Shown here: positions 21,886 through 32,615 of the stretch, piece after piece
Position numbering within the stretch: position 1 is the stretch's first letter
Layout: each line of letters opens with the position of its first letter
Assembly: GCA_022559985.1 (NCBI GenBank)
Contig: JAFJTR010000074.1
Span: forward strand, 85,569-149,568
Reading direction: 5' to 3'
DNA: 64,000 nucleotides
Source of the DNA: Parastagonospora avenae f. sp. tritici 18332-5
Taxonomy: Eukaryota > Ascomycota > Dothideomycetes > Pleosporales > Phaeosphaeriaceae
Notes under the pieces: model-generated
Databases searched by the model: none
Seen by the model: the letters and a program-made list of their open reading frames with translations, nothing else
What the model was told of the DNA's origin: nothing
Translations under genes and position numbers: made by a program

Positions 21886-23747
21886 TCATCCGACCACCCT
21901 GAACCAGGGCTGCTTGTCGCCGTATTGCCCGTATAGCGGATCAGCACAGACGAAAGGCACCTCGACAGTTCCCCTGAACACACTCATTGGCGGTACCTCT
22001 CCATCGCTCAGCCTCATGTCTGCCAACTTTCCATTCGGCACTGACATCAGCACTCCACATTCCCAATTTCGAATATTGAGGCTGCCCATCTGACCATTCT
22101 TCAGCACCTTCTGCGCGCCCCAAGCCGACTCAGACAAGTTCGCTGAGCCAACATATACCCATGCAAAAGGTCCTCCGCTATTCTTGATGCCTCGCACGAA
22201 CAGTAGCTTGTTATGCGATAGCATCCCTCGTCGGGTTGAGTCATAGTTACGAAGACACTCGCGTGGGAATGTTGCAGCATTGTAGTTTTGCCTGCTCAGC
22301 GAGATGATACCACCGCAGTCCGGGCCACCTATGCTGTTTTGAACAGCATCATCCGTTGGAAAATAGATGCGAAAGTGTTTTCGTACTTGGGGGACTACGG
22401 GGGTGGTGGTCAGAGGCTTGCCGTGTGCTGCAAGGTATATGCGTTGCAGAAAGTTGTCGTTAATGGCACCCAAAGAAGCAGATGCATAGTCTAGCTCAAT
22501 GTCCTTTACATCATCCAACTGCAGATCTTGGATGGCTTTCGCAAGCCCAGGAAGGCCTGTCGAGGGCTGCAGCTCGCCTTTGTGTACCCCACCGCTGGTG
22601 CGTGTTATTGACTGCTCCTCTAAGCTGCGTGAAGGACTTACATGGCGTGAACAAAAGCCAGATGGCCTGTCTGAGTGAAGTCGAACTTGAGCACGCCTTC
22701 AATCACTTTCTTGTCAACTTCTTGCTTCTCCAGAAAGTATACAAACTCTTTGCCGAATGTGGTCAAGTCCTGCTTCTTCCCAATAACTCCATCGCTTCTT
22801 CGTGGCAGGTCCACCAAGAACAAGGAATTTTCCATGACTCCAGGCTGCCAATTGTTGACCTTGTCGCCCCAGTCGATAGGAGTCATGTTCGCAGTGGATA
22901 CGACAAGACGTAGTTTGTCCTTACCAAACAGCAGCATGAATTTGCTATGCATGCTGTGTATCAGACCATCCATAGGCGGAAAATGGATTCGCAGATTCGG
23001 GATGCCAGCATCTTTCATCTCGCGAACCCATCGTTGCTGTACATCTTGGCCCTTGGCATTCATAATCCAGACTTGCTTGACTTTGAGTGGGTTGAGCTTC
23101 TTAATGAGCCATTCCGAATCCCACATGAACGAGCTAATCACCGCAATGTTGACGCTCTCGGCCTGCAGCACTTCGTCGATGGTAATGTCGTCTGTGCGAG
23201 GAAATCCGGTGGCAAAAGTACGCTTGATCGCTCCTCGAGGGTATTCCGATTCCCTGCCATGTTTCGAGTTGGACTCGAAGGTGGTCGGCTGCTTGTTCTG
23301 AGCCGGAGCCGTGCTCGCAATCTGCTTGTGTGGCTGGTCTGGTGAAGGGTCTCGTTTTCGCTTGCCAACTCTTGCGAGGCGCTCTTCTTCCATGGCTTTT
23401 CGGTCCAAACCTGACAGTCCAATTTGGCGACTCAGCGCTGCAGAGCCAGACGCGTTGCGTGTCGTCGGCAGACTCGGTATCTCATGGCTCGCTCCTTGTT
23501 CTGACAAAGCGGCGTGTGATCGACTTTGCGTTTTGGGTAACCTTGGGCTGCTGGACTTCCGGCACTCTCGGAGCGACATTGCAATCGCTCGGCGCATATC
23601 GTCGTCTTTCTCTTCTGTATCAGATGTGAGATCAACCGCCTCGTTATCCGCTCCTAGGCGATCCGCAGCTCTCGGTGGGCTCTGCTGCATGGACAAAGCC
23701 AGAGCTAATTTGAGGTCTTCATCATCATTGCCAGAATATGATGCCAT
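21886..23747 (-). CDS. TDP1: Tyrosyl-DNA phosphodiesterase 1
   Basis: A nuclear repair enzyme that hydrolyses 3'-phosphotyrosyl links left by trapped topoisomerase I. Exons 23747-22642 and 22594-21886 (47-nt intron, GTAAGT...CACCAG) give 604 aa. Both HKD-type active sites are present: HSKFMLL (His about 267) and SHNKLLF (His about 496), each followed by the expected STANMTPIDW and GSANLSESAWG segments. The N-terminal 60 residues carry two UIM-like helices, DEDLKLALALSMQ and DDDMRRAIAMSL, predicting ubiquitin binding. The length fits fungal TDP1 with an extended N-terminus. The enzyme call is firm; the UIM role is inferred from motif shape. Confidence 0.95.
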
Positions 23748-24036
23748 GCCAACTGAGATTACAAGAAGTTATTGTTTGTATAGAAGATGTCTGGGTTTGT
23801 CGTCGAAGAGCGAACAGGCCTAAGTGTAAGCGAGGCGGGTATGCATGCAAGCGCGAACCCTTGACAGCGCGGTCTCACGTGAGGGCCAAGATCCACATGT
23901 GCCCTATTAACCTTGGAAGCCAGTGTTACTCATCACTACTCATCGTTACAAATTATAATGTATGGGTAAGGGAGCCTGGAAGGCGATGGAACAATGTGAA
24001 AGCCTGTAATCTAATGAGATTGTATGGCATCGATAC

Positions 24037-24852
24037 TCAGGAGGATTTACTACTCGAAGCAAACCCACCCCTCACCTTTCGTCCGTCTTCAAGTACCACT
24101 TCAGTCTGCCTGACGTTATATAAGACAACTAGGTATGCCAGATCTGCTATAACCCAGGTGGCCATCATCAAGACCACAATAGGAATGGCCACGTAGCCAT
24201 GCGCTTCCGGCCAAACCCACCAACAGTACGCATAGTTCATGTTGAGGCCAGCTAAGCTTCCCACGAATCTCGTGAACCAGATGCCATATGAAGACCCGCC
24301 GCTGTTGCCTCTGATGATGATTTGGGCGAGAGACATGACACTCAGGACAACCTGAGCGACGAGCGCGGTCCAAAATCCCAGTTCGTCCGCATCAATCCCT
24401 CTAATGCCCTTGTACACCTTGCCATCCTTCGGATTCACAGGATCCGCCGGGTTCAGCCACCAGATGCTTATGGAGTACAGTGCAATGCACCACCATGCCA
24501 ACATGCCCGCGAACATCTTTCCAATGTTCTTGCCCACTGCTGGTGCGTGCCGCCACTCATTTGCGCCATATTGGACAACAGTATATACGAGTCCGAGATC
24601 TATAAGCATCCATAGGCCGAACACGGCCTTTTCACGCGCCACATCGGCGACGAAGATGGAGAAGATAATTTCCCACGCGAAATTGAAGGCTAGGGAGAAT
24701 ATGGGCATCGCGTATGTGCGGTCGCGGAGCGATTGGCGCGTCATTAGGATATAGCAGATGGTGTAGCCGATCCCGCCTGTGCCGAGGAGGGCATCGTTGA
24801 TGACGAAAAGCGAAGGGTCGACATGGGCAGGAACGAAGAATTGCTTAGCCAT
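24037..24852 (-). CDS. Pyr4/PaxB-like integral membrane terpene cyclase homologue
   Basis: Single exon, 271 aa, with seven hydrophobic helices. Family resemblance is visible in FSLAFNFAWEIIFS (the conserved WE), ANEWRHAPAVGKNIGKMF, and VVLSVMSLAQIIIRGNSGGSSYGIW, which parallel the Pyr4/PaxB/AtmB cyclases of fungal meroterpenoid and indole-diterpene pathways. In Pyr4 one Glu in the WE segment and one Asp in the last helix are essential; both have counterparts here (the latter in WVIADLAYLVV). Those enzymes cyclise epoxidised polyprenyl intermediates in the ER membrane. No prenyltransferase, FAD epoxidase, PKS or P450 gene lies in this window, so an actual cyclase role is uncertain. The ATG at 24852 is chosen over a longer frame because MAKQFFVPAHVD starts the conserved chain. 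Confidence 0.75.
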   Translation of the reverse strand: MAKQFFVPAHVDPSLFVINDALLGTGGIGYTICYILMTRQSLRDRTYAMPIFSLAFNFAWEIIFSIFVADVAREKAVFGLWMLIDLGLVYTVVQYGANEWRHAPAVGKNIGKMFAGMLAWWCIALYSISIWWLNPADPVNPKDGKVYKGIRGIDADELGFWTALVAQVVLSVMSLAQIIIRGNSGGSSYGIWFTRFVGSLAGLNMNYAYCWWVWPEAHGYVAIPIVVLMMATWVIADLAYLVVLYNVRQTEVVLEDGRKVRGGFASSSKSS

Positions 24853-25294
24853 GATTATAACGAGTTTGCCGGGAGTAGAGCTGAACAGCTGTTGTTTGAA
24901 GAAGTAGAAGCACGCGGACGGAAAGCGCGGCAGGAGATGCGCAATGTGGGTGGCAGCTATGTTAAATACTTTACAACGGCCCAATCGTGGGATTCATGTC
25001 AGCATTTAGCTCGGGTGATGTGGCAGTCGGAGGTCTTGGGCAGACCGTTGGCACATGCTGCATGCAATCGCGCTGTTCACGATCCGACATTGAAAGTTTA
25101 CGCCTTGGCCAAGGTTACCGAGGAAGCTGCAGATCATAATCTTATGTAAGCAATCGCGGGCTTGATCCTAAAACATTGCGCATGGATCCACAAAGCAATG
25201 AGACGTGGATTCATGCTGCCGTGGGCGAGTAGTAGAGGATATGTGATCAAGCAGCGAGTTTTGCATTACAAGCTTCGCTTTCCCTTGCGAAGTA
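24853..25294. other. Gene-free stretch
   Basis: 5' flank of the terpene cyclase-like gene and 3' flank of URM1. No feature recognised. Confidence 0.4.
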
Positions 25295-25723
25295 CTACCC
25301 ACCATGTAGCGTCGAAACGAACATTATGTGATCGCCTTTCTGGAGCTCGTACTTGTCCTCACCCTCCAGTTCCCAGTCCGCCTCGTTTATGAGTACAAGA
25401 ATCCCTGGTCGGCTGTGTTGATGTTGTGATTAGGACATTGACACTGCTCAGATTTGGTCGGCTTACACAGTGTCATCTAGTACGAACAGCTCCTTTCGAG
25501 TGTCCTTCATGAAATTCTCGCAGATATATCGTACAAGAAAAGCGACGTTTGCCGGTGCGCCCGATTCGTCTTTCTCGGGTATGGATAGAGAGTACTTCTT
25601 TTGGTTGCCGAAGAGAATCTCAAGCCCTCCGCTGTAGATCATCAGCTTGGAACTATTACGCAAAGTGCAGGAGCGGACGTACGTGAACTCAATCGTTATC
25701 GGGACGCCACCATCGTTGGACAT
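25295..25723 (-). CDS. URM1: Ubiquitin-related modifier Urm1
   Basis: A ubiquitin-like sulfur carrier. Its C-terminal thiocarboxylate supplies sulfur for 2-thiolation of wobble uridine in tRNA-Lys/Glu/Gln, and it also conjugates to proteins (urmylation). Three exons (25723-25683, 25631-25467, 25412-25295; introns of 51 and 54 nt with GTACGT and GTAAGC donors) give 107 aa, the usual Urm1 size. The beta-grasp chain includes GGLEILFGNQKKY and RPGILVLINEADWELEG, and it ends in the obligatory Gly-Gly (TLHGG followed by stop). The joins at codon phase 2 reproduce the family sequence exactly across both introns. The single-frame reading from 25885 alone would miss the third exon. It is divergent from ELP2. 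Confidence 0.95.
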
Positions 25724-25858
25724 TTCTGATTTCACGCTGTCAGGAAGCGGCGAGATGGTGTCGTTGGCATGTACTCTCTGCCTGATGAACGACAAAGTCG
25801 CCGCTAGTCCGCGTAGGGCAGTCTTAGCGAGGCGCCGAAGAAATGTCAGTGATGACCT
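25724..25858. promoter_or_regulatory. Divergent promoter between URM1 and ELP2
   Basis: 135 bp separate the two start codons, so transcription of both tRNA-modification genes must start in or near this interval. No TATA box was seen. Shared regulation is inferred from the layout. Confidence 0.5.
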
Positions 25859-28353
25859 ATGGTAGATGGAGCTCCGCAACAGCAACCTGCAGAGATCAGA
25901 ATGGACATCGCATCGGCATTTATTTCCATAGGCGGAAATCGTAACCCCGCAGCCGCAGATTGGGATGAAGGCGGTCTACAACTATTAGCTTTTGGTGCCG
26001 ACAACTCGATCGCTCTCTGGGATCCTCAGGTAAGTCAGCCCTGCCAACCGCCCAGCATGGTCTAATATCAGGATAGGATACAGAATTGCGTGGCGTACGG
26101 GCTACTTTGAACGGCCATAATAAGCCTGTCAATGCTGTCAAGTTCTTTCCGACAGCATCTTCGGACGTTTCTATTCTTCTCAGTGGTTCTGCGGACAACT
26201 CCCTGCGGCTATGGCGGGCTCGACGAGAACAACCCTTTGCTTTCGAATGTTTGAAGGTCGCATCCGAGCACTTAGGTCCCATCACCCGGATAGCTATCCT
26301 CCCAGGCTCAGATACCTTCGTGACTGGTGCATCGGATGGCACAGTGAAAATCTGGAAGCTTGTTCACGATGCCGAATACAGTTCTGTCGATGTCGAACTT
26401 GTCCAAAGCATCACTCTCTCGCCAAAACACTTCCCGTTAAACCTTGCACTAGCCAAGTTGGATGAACAATCAAACATCCTCGCAGTTGCAGGTACTCGGA
26501 GCACTATCCAGATCTTCGTGTCTCAGGATGCCGAATTCCAGCTTTCTGTCACTCTAACTGGACACGAGGGTTGGATTCGCGCCCTAGCATTTACGAGAGA
26601 AGCTTCGAATGATTCCAGCGATCTGCTGTTAGCGTCAGCAAGTCAGGACAAGTACATACGTCTCTGGAGAATTCATCGTGGCAACGAGCTGCCTGCCGCA
26701 AGTAGTGCTCTTAATGACCCCTCTCTCGGTGGCCTTGGCAAGTCACTTTCGAACAAGGCACATTGGATAGAGTCACGGGCTTCGAAATTCTCAGTGACTT
26801 TTGAAGCGCTCTTGCTCGGACACGAAGACTGGATTTACACAGCTCTCTGGCGACACCGAGATGGCAAGCTACAACTGCTCTCAACATCAGAAGATAATTC
26901 ACTCGCTATCTGGGAGAGTGATCCTACATCGGGCATCTGGATATGTACTACAAGACTCGGGGAGATCAGCGCGCAGAAGGGCTCGACAAGCGCCACAGGA
27001 AGTGCCGGTGGACTCTGGATCGGACTTTGGTCGCCAGACAGTAATTCCATCGTAGCTCTTGGACGCACCGGTAGCTGGAGGAAATGGTCCTACTCCGCCA
27101 CGCAAGATATGTGGACGCAAGAAGTCGCCATAACAGGGCATGTTCGAGAGGTCAAGGGCGTCTGTTGGTCCCGAGGCGGCGCGTATTTTATAACGACCGG
27201 CTCAGACCAGACTACAAGACTGCACGCACAGTGGGACAGACAAAATGACAGCGCATCATGGCATGAGTTTTCGCGGCCTCAGATCCACGGTTACGATCTT
27301 AATTGCATTGACGCCATTTCCGACTCGCAATTCATCTCTGGAGCAGACGAGAAGCTGCTGCGCGTATTTGATGAGCCCAAAGGAGTTGCAGAGATGCTCA
27401 GAAAGCTATGCGATATTCGAATTACGAATAGAGGTAGCGAGCTACCTGATGCGGCGAATATCCCAGTCCTGGGCCTCTCAAACAAAGCCATCCAAGCGGT
27501 GGATGACAGCGTGCCTATCGAAGACGGGGACGACGACGAACGTGAGGCCATAGATCCCGCATCTGTCGTTCGCAAATCGACCCTTGACTTCAGTCACCCA
27601 CCGTTTGAGGATCACCTAGCAAGACATCTGCTCTGGCCTGAGACCGAGAAGCTGTATGGTCACGGCTACGAGATCTCGGCGGTAGCAGTTAGCCGAGATG
27701 GTAGCTTCGTTGCGACGGCCTGTCGTGCGAGCTCGATAGACCACGCAGTCATACGTCTCTACGATACCAAAGACTGGTTGGAAGTGAAGCCGCCCTTAAG
27801 AGCACATTCACTCACGGTGACTGCATTGCAATTCTCTTCAGATGATAAGTATCTCCTGAGCGTTGGTCGAGATAGGCAGTGGGTCATTTGGGAGCGTGAA
27901 TCCGAGGCTTCGCAGTACTTACTCAAGCATTCAAACCCCAAAGGACATACCCGAATGATTTTGGATGCATCTTGGACACCGCTTGATCATCCAACTTTCA
28001 TGACAGCTGGCAGAGACAAGTCAATCAAGATATGGAAAATTACAGACACAGATGTACAGCTCAAAAGTACGGTAACTGTTGGAGCTGCGGTCACGGCTGT
28101 CGCGTGTAGTAGCCAGCTACACCAGGGCAGCGCCCTCTTCGCCTTTGGTACCGAGAATGGTGAGATTGGAATATGTAAAGCTGCTGCCGATGCACTGGAC
28201 AAGGCGGATACCACGATGGTCAAAGCGGAGCTCTGTCCGGCAAAGACTATCAACCAGGTGGTGTGGAGGCCAGTTGGGACACAAGATCAACAACAGGTCA
28301 CGGTCGTGAGCGACGACACGTCGATACGGCTATATGATATCAAGGCAGTCTAA
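25859..28353 (+). CDS. ELP2: Elongator complex subunit 2
   Basis: Elp2 is a double WD40-propeller subunit of Elongator, which adds the 5-carboxymethyl group leading to mcm5/ncm5 on wobble uridine 34. Exons 25859-26029 and 26077-28353 (47-nt intron, GTAAGT...GGATAG) give 815 aa, the normal Elp2 size. WD-type repeats are visible throughout, for example LSGSADNSLRLWR, VTGASDGTVKIWK, LASASQDKYIRLWR, LSTSEDNSLAIWE and MTAGRDKSIKIWK. The acceptor used (GGATAG) is needed because the earlier CAG puts a stop in frame. URM1 lies 135 bp upstream on the other strand. The identification is firm. Confidence 0.94.
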
Positions 28354-28412
28354 ATCCGATTCAACATAATACCTTGATTTCGCGAATATCTAACTTCATG
28401 TCTCTCAGTGCC

Positions 28413-29636
28413 CTACAAGCGACTAACAAAACCACTGCGATCCATCTTTACCAGATACTCCTTTCCGATATCCTCCACCTTTGTCACCCCAGCAAGCCCC
28501 ATGCACAATTTGATCTCATCACTCAACAACTTCAAACACAGCTCTACGCCCTCTTGTCCTTTGTATGCCAATCCCCAGAGCACTGGTCGGCCCACCCATA
28601 CAAAATCTGCACCAAGTGCAAGAGCTTTGAACACGTCTGTGCCATGTCTTATACCACCGTCTACGTGTACGGGAATCTTTTTAGACTGCGATCGTACCGC
28701 TTCTGCAACCTCGGGTAATGCGTCAATGGTTGCGAGCGCACCGTTGAGTTGGCGACCGCCATGATTGGAAACCACGATACCGTCGACGCCGTGGTGGCAG
28801 GCTAGAAGGGCGTCTTCGCCGGTCGCGATGCCTTTTACCCATACCTCCATTTCCGGATGGCATTGCTCCTGCAGCCACGCTATGTCGCGCTCCCAGCATA
28901 GCGTGGGATTGGGCGCATGTGTATGGAATGTAATTGGTCCTTTCGGCGGCGTTCGCTTGGGTTTGCTGCTGTTTTGCCTACCCCCATTGCGCTCTTCCGT
29001 AGCTTCTGTATCCCTGTCTTTGATTTCAACTCCATCCTCTCTGCCGTCTTCCTGGTTGAAGTTTGCGACCTTCAAGTGTTTCGGTAACGTAAACTGGTTG
29101 CGGATTTCGAGATTCCTTCGTCCAAGCACGGGTGTATCAACCGTTAAGAACACAGCTTTATACCCAGCTTTCTTTGCCCTTTGGATTAGCCTTTGACTCT
29201 GGTCTCTGTCCTCAAACAGATACAATTGCAATGCTCCAGGGTGCTCAGGCCCCAGCGCTCCCTTTACATCTTCCAAACTCGTTGTACTGAAGCTGCTAAG
29301 GCCCATGACTATGCCCATGTTCTTGCACGCTCGTGCTGTCGCAAGTTCACCCTCTGAGTGCGCAAGGCCTTGCATAGCGGTCGGTGCAACTCCTAGGGGG
29401 ACGGTATTCTTGTGGCCAAAGATTGGGACGCTCGTGTCGATGGAAGTAATGTCTCGTAACACGCGCGGCCGGATGCGATATTTTTGGTATGCGGATATGT
29501 TCTCTGCTAGAGTGGAACCCGAGTCTGCGCCCTCGTTGTAGTAGTCGCGCGTTTGCTTATCCATTCGCTCAGCGGCCAGCTTTTGGAGCTCATTGATCGT
29601 CAAACAATTGAGATCGTGGGCCTTGGAGTTCGCCAT
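28413..29636 (-). CDS. FMN-dependent alpha-hydroxyacid oxidase/dehydrogenase
   Basis: Single exon, 407 aa, TIM-barrel FMN enzyme of the glycolate oxidase/L-lactate dehydrogenase family (FMN_dh). Visible elements are PLGVAPTAMQGLAH near the N-terminus, FLTVDTPVLGRR, the FMN lysine in VWVKGI, and the signature SNHGGRQLNGA with the active-site His; DGGIRHGTDVFKALALGA closes the barrel. A hydrophilic insert (about residues 200-240, GREDGVEIKDRD and Lys/Pro-rich) occupies loop 4, which varies in the family and sets substrate access. No cytochrome b2 domain is fused, so this is the soluble oxidase type. It converges with ELP2 (59 bp between stops). The substrate (glycolate, lactate or other) cannot be told. 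Confidence 0.92.
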   Translation of the reverse strand: MANSKAHDLNCLTINELQKLAAERMDKQTRDYYNEGADSGSTLAENISAYQKYRIRPRVLRDITSIDTSVPIFGHKNTVPLGVAPTAMQGLAHSEGELATARACKNMGIVMGLSSFSTTSLEDVKGALGPEHPGALQLYLFEDRDQSQRLIQRAKKAGYKAVFLTVDTPVLGRRNLEIRNQFTLPKHLKVANFNQEDGREDGVEIKDRDTEATEERNGGRQNSSKPKRTPPKGPITFHTHAPNPTLCWERDIAWLQEQCHPEMEVWVKGIATGEDALLACHHGVDGIVVSNHGGRQLNGALATIDALPEVAEAVRSQSKKIPVHVDGGIRHGTDVFKALALGADFVWVGRPVLWGLAYKGQEGVELCLKLLSDEIKLCMGLAGVTKVEDIGKEYLVKMDRSGFVSRL

Positions 29637-29998
29637 GGCTGGGATTGTAATGCGGAGGTAAGTTTATCTGTCAAATGGGATCATATGTACGAAAAATGAG
29701 AGTATGAGAGAGTCAAATAAGGATATAATGGAGTGTCCATGGCGCTTTTACAATTACGCGACCAGCTTTGATGCTCGGCTATTTACTGATGATGACGATA
29801 TAGACGGGTATGGCTTGTCGATCTCTTCCCCATGTCCGAACATGGGTGGGGCTAGTGGCTAACGAAGTCATCATGCAAGCGGCACAGCACACGACGAAGA
29901 AGGTTTGCACAGCAACTCTCAAGTTTGTAGATAGTAATCGTAGTTCTCTTCGAAGATAGATCTTGGCCTTGCAGATGCGAACATCTCCTTGTGTTCGC
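29637..29998. other. Gene-free stretch
   Basis: 5' flank of the hydroxyacid oxidase and 3' flank of the GH1 gene. Nothing recognised. Confidence 0.4.
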
Positions 29999-31879
29999 CT
30001 ACGATACCTGTCTCCGACTCTCGATGAAGTCAACGAAATCAAAGAAGCTCTTCTTGTATCGCCTCTCTTGAGTTGTGCGGTTTACAGTCTGGATACCGAA
30101 ATGCTGGTCGTAATCGCCGAACTCCCAGTTGTCCGCCCACGACCAAGCGAAAGCACCAATGAACTCTACACCGTCCTCCCAAATTGCTTTCAAGCCTTCA
30201 TTGAGATACGACTGGTAGTAAAGCGAGCGTGGGCTATCAAACTCTTGATCCTTTTGTGTTTTCAGCGCCTCTCCGAAAACTGGGAAACCGAATTCGGTCA
30301 CGGCGACAGGAGCTCTGAATGTGTTATATAGGTAATTCAAGTATGTTCGGAAATATGCGGGTGTCAGGTAGACGTAGGACTGGCTGCGGTAGCCTATGTT
30401 CCAGCCCGTGGTGGTCTCTATACTCTGTGTGACGCAATAGGGTCGCAGTGGATGGCTGCTATTGGCAGCACATGTTGCGATGGTGTCGTTGGGAGGCGGA
30501 CTCACAACAGTCGCTGTGTATGGCTGAATGGAAAAGAAGTCTGATGTACCGTTGATGTACTCTAAATCTTCTTTGGACAACGGGACGTGATCAGCGATTG
30601 TTGAAGTATACGATTCCGGGTAATCTTGGCCAAGGAAGATAGGATTGGCAAAGGTTGCTAGCTGGAAAGAATTGAAGTGATTCGCTGCGTCCACGTCCGC
30701 TTGGACATTGGGGTTTTTAGGTACACCAAAATTGTCGTTGAAAGTGAGTGAGACCTTTCCGGTGCCCTTAATCTCGTCGCGATAGAAGTGATACAACCTC
30801 GCATGCGCCTTTATAACCGCATCGATAGATTTGCCATTACGTGCACCTAGCAGAGGCTCATTGAATGTCCACCAAATCGGCACGCGGTCGGCGAAATGGG
30901 TCATGACTATTTTGCCATAGTGAACAAAGGCATCTTCGAATGACACGTTCTGGTATGAGCGCTGGAAGCCAGCATCGATGTAGCCAATTCCTGTACCAGC
31001 CTTGATGTTAATGTTGGAGATATTGCCACCATAGAATTGCAGAGGAGTATCTGTGTGATGTAGCACTACTGCTGGTTGCATTCCTTTCTCGAGAACGAAG
31101 TTGATCAAATCATCATAATGGGCCAGGCCTTGCTGATTGACTGGAGTGCCTGGGAGCACGAAAGGGAGGATGCGACCCCAGGGGATCGAGAAGCGATAGT
31201 ACTGCACTCCCATAGATGCAATGCGTTCTATGTCCTGCTTATAGAAGTAGTAGTTTTCATTCGCGATGAAGTTGTCAGAACGTCCAGGTGTAAGGAGGGT
31301 GGTGACATCTGTGTGGACAGGGCATCGACCCTCGTCTGCAACTGCACCTTCAATCTGGGTCGCGGAAGCTGCTACACCGAGCATGAAGTCGACTGGAAAC
31401 TTGTAACAGGTTTGAGCGCTGAAAACTTCTGGGGGAGGCAAAATCAGCTCGCTAGTTGGCACCGGCTTGGGCGAAACGGTCGTTGAATATATTCCCCGCG
31501 TAAAGTTGACCCACGGTATAGTGTTCCAGAGAGCACTCCATGATGCATTTCCGTACGGGTTACCAGCATCTGTAGCCGTAGCGTTGGACGACGGATACCA
31601 ATTGCCCCATTGCGTGGTCGTGAGATTAGGCACAAGTTTGCTGAGTGACGCATATGGTGCTGCGTGTGTCTTTGTGACAGTAGGAGCCGGGCGAGAAGTT
31701 GCCGTGCGTACAGTTTCGGTTTGTGTGAAGCTAAATGGCTGGAAGAAGTACGAAGGCTGGGCAGTCGCGTAGCTGTTGTTTGCTGAGCATCCAGGCTGTG
31801 AGGTAGTTCCGTTGGCTGGAACATAGACTTGCTGGGCTACAGTCACCGCGACTCCAGCGATAACAGCGTATGGCTTCAT
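29999..31879 (-). CDS. Secreted GH1 beta-glucosidase-like enzyme
   Basis: Single exon, 626 aa from ATG 31879. A hydrophobic N-terminus (MKPYAVIAGVAVTVAQQ) looks like a signal peptide. About 150 residues rich in Thr, Ser, Pro and N-glycosylation sequons follow, then a GH1 TIM barrel. It holds YRFSIPWGRILP, the acid/base Glu in WWTFNEPLLG and the nucleophile Glu in VTEFGFPV, with the late FAWSWADNWEFGDY matching the aglycone-side WxxxDNxEW pattern. Both catalytic glutamates are present, so activity is expected on beta-glucosides or similar. A 35-residue upstream in-frame extension exists, but the signal peptide argues for the internal ATG. Confidence 0.92.
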   Translation of the reverse strand: MKPYAVIAGVAVTVAQQVYVPANGTTSQPGCSANNSYATAQPSYFFQPFSFTQTETVRTATSRPAPTVTKTHAAPYASLSKLVPNLTTTQWGNWYPSSNATATDAGNPYGNASWSALWNTIPWVNFTRGIYSTTVSPKPVPTSELILPPPEVFSAQTCYKFPVDFMLGVAASATQIEGAVADEGRCPVHTDVTTLLTPGRSDNFIANENYYFYKQDIERIASMGVQYYRFSIPWGRILPFVLPGTPVNQQGLAHYDDLINFVLEKGMQPAVVLHHTDTPLQFYGGNISNINIKAGTGIGYIDAGFQRSYQNVSFEDAFVHYGKIVMTHFADRVPIWWTFNEPLLGARNGKSIDAVIKAHARLYHFYRDEIKGTGKVSLTFNDNFGVPKNPNVQADVDAANHFNSFQLATFANPIFLGQDYPESYTSTIADHVPLSKEDLEYINGTSDFFSIQPYTATVVSPPPNDTIATCAANSSHPLRPYCVTQSIETTTGWNIGYRSQSYVYLTPAYFRTYLNYLYNTFRAPVAVTEFGFPVFGEALKTQKDQEFDSPRSLYYQSYLNEGLKAIWEDGVEFIGAFAWSWADNWEFGDYDQHFGIQTVNRTTQERRYKKSFFDFVDFIESRRQVS

Positions 31880-32615
31880 GTTTGTGTCGCAAGCTGTACT
31901 ATTGAGAGCTGCAGACGGGCTCATGCCATATCTATAGTTCCAACCATCGGGTTGTGGCGCGCATCGACCCCAGGTTCGGTACAATGTCGGTACGAGAATG
32001 AATTTTTACGTTCGCCATGGGTGAGGAACAAGTATTTGATGGTCATCGTTGCCCTGTACGATGGCCACTAAGCTTTCTGGAGTCCTAGAGTGGGGAAGGT
32101 ACTTCGATCGGCCGAGAATGGACGAGCCGGGAACTTGTTCGGCAGCATCATGCGGGGTACATACAACGCGCCAGCCCGCAAAATCTACGGACTATTCTCT
32201 TTTCTGGGCCGCGCTTCGAGTTTGCTCGTGGGGCCGACGGCCGCAATTACGTAGCATGGCGTGAGCAGCGACGCTAAGCTGACTCAGTGAACATCATCTT
32301 GAGAATGGTGGTGCGAAGGGCGGCGAAAGCAAAGAAGGGTGGATAGGAACAGGATGCGAAAAAAGTGCGAGAATATCAAGGTCGACCGTGACGGGTACCC
32401 ATTGAGACATGCCATCAGATGCCGACTACACCTAGACTAGCAAGAACAGACCAGAGACATGTCTGACCGACTATGCGCGCTTACAGGAATTGGAGGCGAA
32501 TGACGGCTTGAAGGAAATATTGCCCAAACTATGGCTGGTGAGCGGTAGATTGGGGAGAAGGGCCTACTTGAAAGAGTCGATAGCAAGGAGTCAAATTCCG
32601 CTTCTCCAAGATCAA
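31880..32615. other. Gene-free stretch
   Basis: Promoter side of the GH1 gene and 3' flank of the DUF427 gene. Short frames only. Confidence 0.4.

Noticed and set aside
16251..29636. A secondary-metabolite cluster (BBE-like oxidoreductase, terpene cyclase-like, FMN oxidase)
   Set aside because: Separated by TDP1, URM1 and ELP2, and no core synthase, prenyltransferase or P450 is present.
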